Shown: piece after piece, positions 4,306 to 8,055 of the stretch
Layout: each line of letters opens with the position of its first letter
Numbering within the stretch: the first letter of the stretch is position 1
Source: Clostridia bacterium
Lineage (GTDB): Bacteria > Bacillota > Clostridia > Oscillospirales > Butyricicoccaceae
Length of the DNA stretch: 8,055 nucleotides
Direction of reading: 5' to 3'
Assembly (NCBI GenBank): GCA_017547995.1
Contig: JAFYNW010000212.1
Location: 1 to 8,055 of the forward strand
Program-made: the position numbers and the translations under genes
The notes under the pieces: generated by a model
The model's database searches: none
The model's input: only the letters and a program-made list of their open reading frames with translations
What the model was told of the DNA's origin: nothing

Positions 4306-6837
4306 ATGGTGAAATATAAACTTTCCGAGTTGGCAAAGGATTTCTCCGTGAATAATAAGGTTATCATCGATACTCTTACAAAGCACGGTAAAAATCCTAA
4401 AAATGCCTCTCACACACTCAACGAAGAAGAAATAAATATCGTTCTCGAAGCACTCACTCAGGCAAATCAGGCTGCAAGCGTTGAAGACATCAAAAAGATT
4501 CAGGCTAAGGCAGCAGAAGAAAGAGCAAATGCATCTCAGGCTAAGATGGTGCAGGAAGAAGAGAGCGAAAAAACAGTTTCTGAAAAGAAACAGGAAGAGG
4601 CCGGCAAAATGACAAAAACACCAAATCCAAAGAAGTCTGAGGAAAAGCCACAGACAAGAAATAACGAAAACAGAAATAACAACAGAAACGAAAACAGAGA
4701 TAACAGAAACTCTCAGAACAGAGACAACAGAAACAACAGAAACGATAACAGAAATTATCAGAACAGAGACAACAAGCCTTCTTACAACGATAAGCCAAAG
4801 GCTCAGCCACAGCAGAACAACGAAGCTAAGAGCGATGAACTCGTTCTCAAGAAGACACCTCAGATTCACTACGTTGATACAAGAGGTACTAACGTAAATA
4901 TCGAAAAGTACGAAGAAAGAACAGAAGACCTCGTTCCGGACAGCGCAAAGCGTCACGCTCAGGCAGGCGGCAAGGAAAAGTTCAAGAAGAACAATCAGCA
5001 GAAGCAGAATCCTTACGCAGGCAACAAGAAGCGTCAGGAAGAACAGGAACGTCTCAAGAAGCTCCAGCAGGAAGCTCTCAAGAAGGTTCAGCTTAAGGTT
5101 CTCATCCCAGATGAAATCAGCGTAGGCGAACTTGCTACACGTCTCAAGAAGAGCGCAGCTGAAGTTGTAAAGCAGCTCATGAAGCTCGGCGTTCTCGCAT
5201 CTGTATCCCAGGTTATCGACTTTGATACAGCTGCTATCGTAGCAGAAGAATTCGGCGCAAAGGTTACAAAGGAAGTTGTTGTAACAATCGAAGAACAGCT
5301 CTTCGACGAATCTGCAGACAAGGAAGAAGATCTCGTAGAAAGAAGCCCTGTCGTTGTAGTTATGGGTCACGTTGACCATGGTAAGACATCCCTCCTCGAC
5401 AGAATCAGATCTGCAAACGTAACAGCAGGCGAAGCTGGTGGTATCACACAGCATATCGGTGCTTACAGAGTTAAGGCAGGCGGCAGAGATATCACGTTCC
5501 TCGATACACCGGGTCACGCAGCGTTTACATCCATGCGTGCTCGTGGTGCTTCCGTAACTGACGTTGCTATCCTCGTTGTAGCGGCTGACGACGGTATCAT
5601 GCCACAGACAATCGAAGCTATCAACCATGCTAAGGCAGCTAACGTTCCAATCGTTGTAGCTGTCAACAAGATGGACAAGGAAGCTGCTAACCCAGACAGA
5701 ATTATGCAGCAGCTCACAGAATATGACCTCGTTCCTGAAGAATGGGGCGGCACAACAACAGTTGTAAAGATTTCCGCAAAGACAGGTATGGGTATCGATG
5801 AACTCCTCGAAATGGTTCTCCTCACATCTGATATGCAGGAACTCAAGGCAAATCCAAACAGACTCGCAAAGGGTACTGTTATCGAAGCAAAGCTCGACAG
5901 AGGCCGTGGTCCTGTTGCTACAGTTCTTATCCAGAACGGTACACTCAACAGCTCCGACATCATCATCGCTGGTAAGGCAGTAGGTCGAGTAAGAGCTATG
6001 ACAAACGACAGAGGCGAAAGAGTTGAAACAGCAGGTCCATCCGTTCCTGTTGAAATCATCGGTCTTGCAGAAGTTCCTGAAGCTGGTGACATCTTCTACG
6101 CAGTTGAAGACGAAAGAATGGCAAGAACACTTGCTGAAAAGCGTAAGGAAGAAGAAAAGGCAGAACGCGCAAAGGCTATGCAGAAGGTTACACTCGACAA
6201 CCTCTTCTCCCATATTGAACAGGGCGCTATCAAGGACCTCAACATCATCGTCAAGGCAGACGTTCACGGCTCTGCAGAAGCAGTCAAGGCTTCCCTCGAA
6301 AAGCTCTCCAACGAAGAAGTACGCGTAAAGGTTATCCATTCCGGTGTCGGCGGCATCAACGATACAGACGTTATGCTCGCTTCTGCATCCAGCGCTATCA
6401 TCGTAGGCTTCAACGTTCGTCCAGAAGCAGGCGCAGCAGAAAACGCAGTACAGGCAGAAGTTGATATCAGACTCTACAGAATCATCTACGACTGCATCGA
6501 AGAAATGGAAGCTGCTATGAAGGGTATGCTTGCTCCTAAGTTCAAGGAAGTTATCTACGGTCACGCTGAAATCCGTCAGACATATAAGGTTTCCGGCGTT
6601 GGTACAGTTGCAGGCTGCTACGTAACAGACGGTAAGATCAAGAACAGCTCCGAAGTACGTATCGTTCGTGACTCTATCGTTATCTACGAAGGCACACTCG
6701 CAGCTCTCAGACGATTCAAGGATGACGCTAAGGAAGTTTCCTCCGGCTATGAATGTGGTATGAGCTTTGAAAGATACAACGATATCAAGGAAGGCGATAT
6801 CGTAGAATGCTTCGGCCAGGAACAGATCGAGGTGTAA
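4306..6837 (+). CDS. infB: Translation initiation factor IF-2
   Basis: This 843-residue GTPase brings fMet-tRNA to the 30S subunit and promotes 50S joining. Residues 1-52 form the first IF2_N module (YKLSELAKDFSVNNKVIIDTL). Residues about 53-260 are a charged linker with an Asn/Arg-rich tract at about 118-160. A second IF2_N module lies at about 264-322. The GTPase domain shows G1 GHVDHGKTS (354-362), G2 GGITQHIGAY (378-387), G3 DTPGH (400-404), G4 NKMD (454-457) and G5 SAKTGMG. After domains II and III, the C-terminal fMet-tRNA-binding domain starts near 745 and ends with SGYECGMSFERYNDIKEGD. All key residues are intact. AAGGAG (4293-4298) lies 7 nt before the ATG, inside the end of ylxQ. 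Internal starts giving shorter IF2 forms, as in E. coli, were not convincingly seen. Confidence 0.98.
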   Translation: MVKYKLSELAKDFSVNNKVIIDTLTKHGKNPKNASHTLNEEEINIVLEALTQANQAASVEDIKKIQAKAAEERANASQAKMVQEEESEKTVSEKKQEEAGKMTKTPNPKKSEEKPQTRNNENRNNNRNENRDNRNSQNRDNRNNRNDNRNYQNRDNKPSYNDKPKAQPQQNNEAKSDELVLKKTPQIHYVDTRGTNVNIEKYEERTEDLVPDSAKRHAQAGGKEKFKKNNQQKQNPYAGNKKRQEEQERLKKLQQEALKKVQLKVLIPDEISVGELATRLKKSAAEVVKQLMKLGVLASVSQVIDFDTAAIVAEEFGAKVTKEVVVTIEEQLFDESADKEEDLVERSPVVVVMGHVDHGKTSLLDRIRSANVTAGEAGGITQHIGAYRVKAGGRDITFLDTPGHAAFTSMRARGASVTDVAILVVAADDGIMPQTIEAINHAKAANVPIVVAVNKMDKEAANPDRIMQQLTEYDLVPEEWGGTTTVVKISAKTGMGIDELLEMVLLTSDMQELKANPNRLAKGTVIEAKLDRGRGPVATVLIQNGTLNSSDIIIAGKAVGRVRAMTNDRGERVETAGPSVPVEIIGLAEVPEAGDIFYAVEDERMARTLAEKRKEEEKAERAKAMQKVTLDNLFSHIEQGAIKDLNIIVKADVHGSAEAVKASLEKLSNEEVRVKVIHSGVGGINDTDVMLASASSAIIVGFNVRPEAGAAENAVQAEVDIRLYRIIYDCIEEMEAAMKGMLAPKFKEVIYGHAEIRQTYKVSGVGTVAGCYVTDGKIKNSSEVRIVRDSIVIYEGTLAALRRFKDDAKEVSSGYECGMSFERYNDIKEGDIVECFGQEQIEV
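4699..4774 (+). repeat. Internal 31-bp direct repeat in the IF2 linker, period 45 bp
   Basis: The segments 4699-4729 and 4744-4774 are copies differing at two positions (CTC versus TTA in the middle), including an identical 17-bp core TCAGAACAGAGACAACA at 4713-4729 and 4758-4774. The period is 15 codons, so the duplication keeps frame and encodes repeated NRDN/DNRN units in the disordered linker. It looks like a fairly recent in-frame duplication. Confidence 0.8.
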
Positions 6838-6840
6838 TAT

Positions 6841-7182
6841 ATGGCAAACAACAGAACAGGCCGTATCAATGAAGAAGTGCTCAAGGCTATGGGCGAGCTT
6901 CTCAGAACAGTTAAGGACCCACGTGTCAGCGATGCATTCCTCAGCGTTGTGCATTGTGACGTTACAAAGGACCTCAGCTACTGCACAGTATATATCAGCG
7001 CACTCGGTCAGGTAGACGCAAAGGAACTTATGAAGGGCCTCAAGTCTGCATCCGGCTACCTCAGAAGAGAGCTTGCACACACACTCGCTCTCCGTCATAC
7101 ACCAGAGCTTATCTTCAAGCTCGACGATTCCATTGCACACGGCGCAAGAATTTCCAAGCTTATTGACGATGCAATGAAATAA
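6841..7182 (+). CDS. rbfA: 30S ribosome-binding factor RbfA
   Basis: This 113-residue protein has normal RbfA length. RbfA is a KH-type protein that binds the 30S neck near the 5' helix of 16S rRNA and helps late maturation, notably in the cold. The sequence shows the family pattern: R-x-x-R/INEEVLKAMGELLRTVKDPRV at 9-30, then VVHCDVTKDLSYCTVYIS with the strand pair of the KH core. It continues with LKSASGYLRRELAHTLALRHTPEL and the closing FKLDDSIAHGARISKLI. GAGGTG (6829-6834), inside the last codons of infB, lies 6 nt before the ATG, and only 3 nt separate the infB stop from the rbfA start. Position after infB is the rule in bacteria. Confidence 0.95.
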   Translation: MANNRTGRINEEVLKAMGELLRTVKDPRVSDAFLSVVHCDVTKDLSYCTVYISALGQVDAKELMKGLKSASGYLRRELAHTLALRHTPELIFKLDDSIAHGARISKLIDDAMK

Positions 7183-7197
7183 AGAGGAGGTAATATT

Positions 7198-8055
7198 ATG
7201 TATCAGCTCACAATGGATGACGTATTGATGCTGCTCCTTAACAATAATAACTTCCTCATCCTCACACACAAAAAACCTGATGGTGATGCATTGGGCAGCG
7301 CGTCTGCCCTCTGCAAAATCCTGAGAGAGAAGGGTAAGACAGCTTATATCCTCGGCAATGACGAGATGGGTAAGCGTTTTGACGACATTCTCGAAGGCAC
7401 ACTTGCACCAGAAGATTATAAGGCAGACTTTGTCATCAGCGTAGACGTTGCTGACGTAAAGCTTCTGCCTGATAACGCAAAGCAGTATGCAGAAAGCATT
7501 ATGCTTGCAATTGACCATCATCCTACAAATACAGGCTTTGCTGGTCATACTTATCTTGAAGCAGATGCAGCGGCAACAGGCGAAATTATCTATAAGATTA
7601 TGCTCGCTATCGGTGTTGAAGCAACAAAAGAGCTTATGACACCAATTTACATTGCCGTAAGCACAGACACAGGCTGCTTCAGATATTCCAATACAACGGC
7701 ATTTTCCCATATCGTAGCTGCAAAGGCTATCGAAATGCAGGTTGATATGCCAAAAATCAACAAGGTATTCTTCGAAACAAAGACTATGGCAAGAATTGCC
7801 GTGGAAAAGGATATCTATGAAAATATCCAGTATTTCTATAATAATAAGGTAGCTTTCACAAAGCTTACAAGAGCGACAATCGACGATAATGGCGCAACAG
7901 AGGACGACCTCGATAACATTTCTTCTATTCTGAGAACAATTGAGGGCATCGAATGTGGTATCACAGCCACAGAGCAGCCAAACGGCGAACTTAAGATTTC
8001 CGTTCGCTCGGGCGAAAAGGTCGATGCGTCTCTTGCATGTAAAACAGTAGGCGGC
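7198..8055 (+). CDS. nrnA: DHH-family phosphoesterase, NrnA-like nanoRNase/pAp phosphatase, 3' end cut off by window
   Basis: ATG 7198 is preceded by GAGGAGG (7184-7190) at 7 nt and starts 15 nt after rbfA. The frame is open for 286 codons to the window edge. Metal-binding motifs of the DHH family are present: HKKPDGDALGS from His24 with Asp28 and Asp30, a VDVAD segment with Asp83, DHH at 106-108 followed by PTNTGF, and STDTGCF with Asp157. The C-terminal DHHA1 part begins after about residue 200, and the last residues (VRSGEKVDASLACKTVGG) lead into the expected GGGGH loop just beyond the window. NrnA enzymes degrade 2-5-nt RNAs and dephosphorylate pAp in the cytosol. Its place after rbfA is standard in Firmicutes, often followed by truB. 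The exact substrate cannot be told from sequence. Confidence 0.93.
   Translation, partial: MYQLTMDDVLMLLLNNNNFLILTHKKPDGDALGSASALCKILREKGKTAYILGNDEMGKRFDDILEGTLAPEDYKADFVISVDVADVKLLPDNAKQYAESIMLAIDHHPTNTGFAGHTYLEADAAATGEIIYKIMLAIGVEATKELMTPIYIAVSTDTGCFRYSNTTAFSHIVAAKAIEMQVDMPKINKVFFETKTMARIAVEKDIYENIQYFYNNKVAFTKLTRATIDDNGATEDDLDNISSILRTIEGIECGITATEQPNGELKISVRSGEKVDASLACKTVGG

Noticed and set aside
2535..4367. A 610-codon minus-strand frame opposite nusA and ylxR
   Set aside because: Shadow of two well-recognised genes; no ribosome site or recognisable protein pattern.
3943..7710. A 1,255-codon open frame on the minus strand across ylxQ, infB, rbfA and nrnA
   Set aside because: It is exactly in register with the plus-strand codons and is open because TTA, CTA and TCA are avoided there. 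The translation is Cys-rich and low in family-like pattern, and the opposite strand encodes clear conserved proteins.

Overview
The window looks like chromosomal core DNA from a low-to-moderate GC, probably spore-forming Firmicute of class Clostridia. An Oscillospiraceae/Ruminococcaceae-like lineage is my best guess, but it is an inference. The basis is the gene order rimP-nusA-rnpM(ylxR)-ylxQ-infB-rbfA-nrnA, the short NusA that ends after KH2, strong AAGGAG/GGAGG ribosome binding sites, and AT-rich sigma-A-type promoters. Matches to the Spo0A box between two divergent genes fit a sporulating lineage.

Layout. Positions 1-689 (minus strand) hold the 5' part of a PAS-containing sensor histidine kinase-like gene cut by the window edge; the usual phospho-acceptor histidine seems to be a lysine. 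Positions 690-916 are a divergent control region: one promoter per direction, three Spo0A-box-like heptamers phased at 10 and 20 bp near the kinase promoter, and a fourth of opposite orientation toward the next gene. Positions 917-1927 encode a single-gene glyceraldehyde-3-phosphate dehydrogenase whose cofactor-specificity residues suggest use of NADP(H). Positions 1928-2048 hold a hairpin, a new promoter whose -35 lies in that hairpin, and a transcribed leader with a strong 11-bp stem-loop.

From 2049 to the right edge is a tight plus-strand operon for transcription elongation and translation initiation: RimP (30S maturation), NusA (pausing/termination), RnpM/YlxR (RNase P modulator family), YlxQ (L7Ae-type RNA binder), IF2, RbfA (30S maturation), and NrnA (DHH nanoRNase/pAp phosphatase), which runs off the window. 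Spacings are short (3-39 nt, with one 11-nt overlap), and each gene has its own Shine-Dalgarno sequence.

The operon is a well-known conserved cluster, and I see no wholly new multigene system. The observations most worth following are the Spo0A-box-like array at the apparently histidine-less kinase gene, the GAPDH cofactor-site substitutions, the rimP leader hairpin, and the near-total absence of TTA, CTA and TCA codons from all eight plus-strand genes. There is no stretch over 300 bases without a gene.
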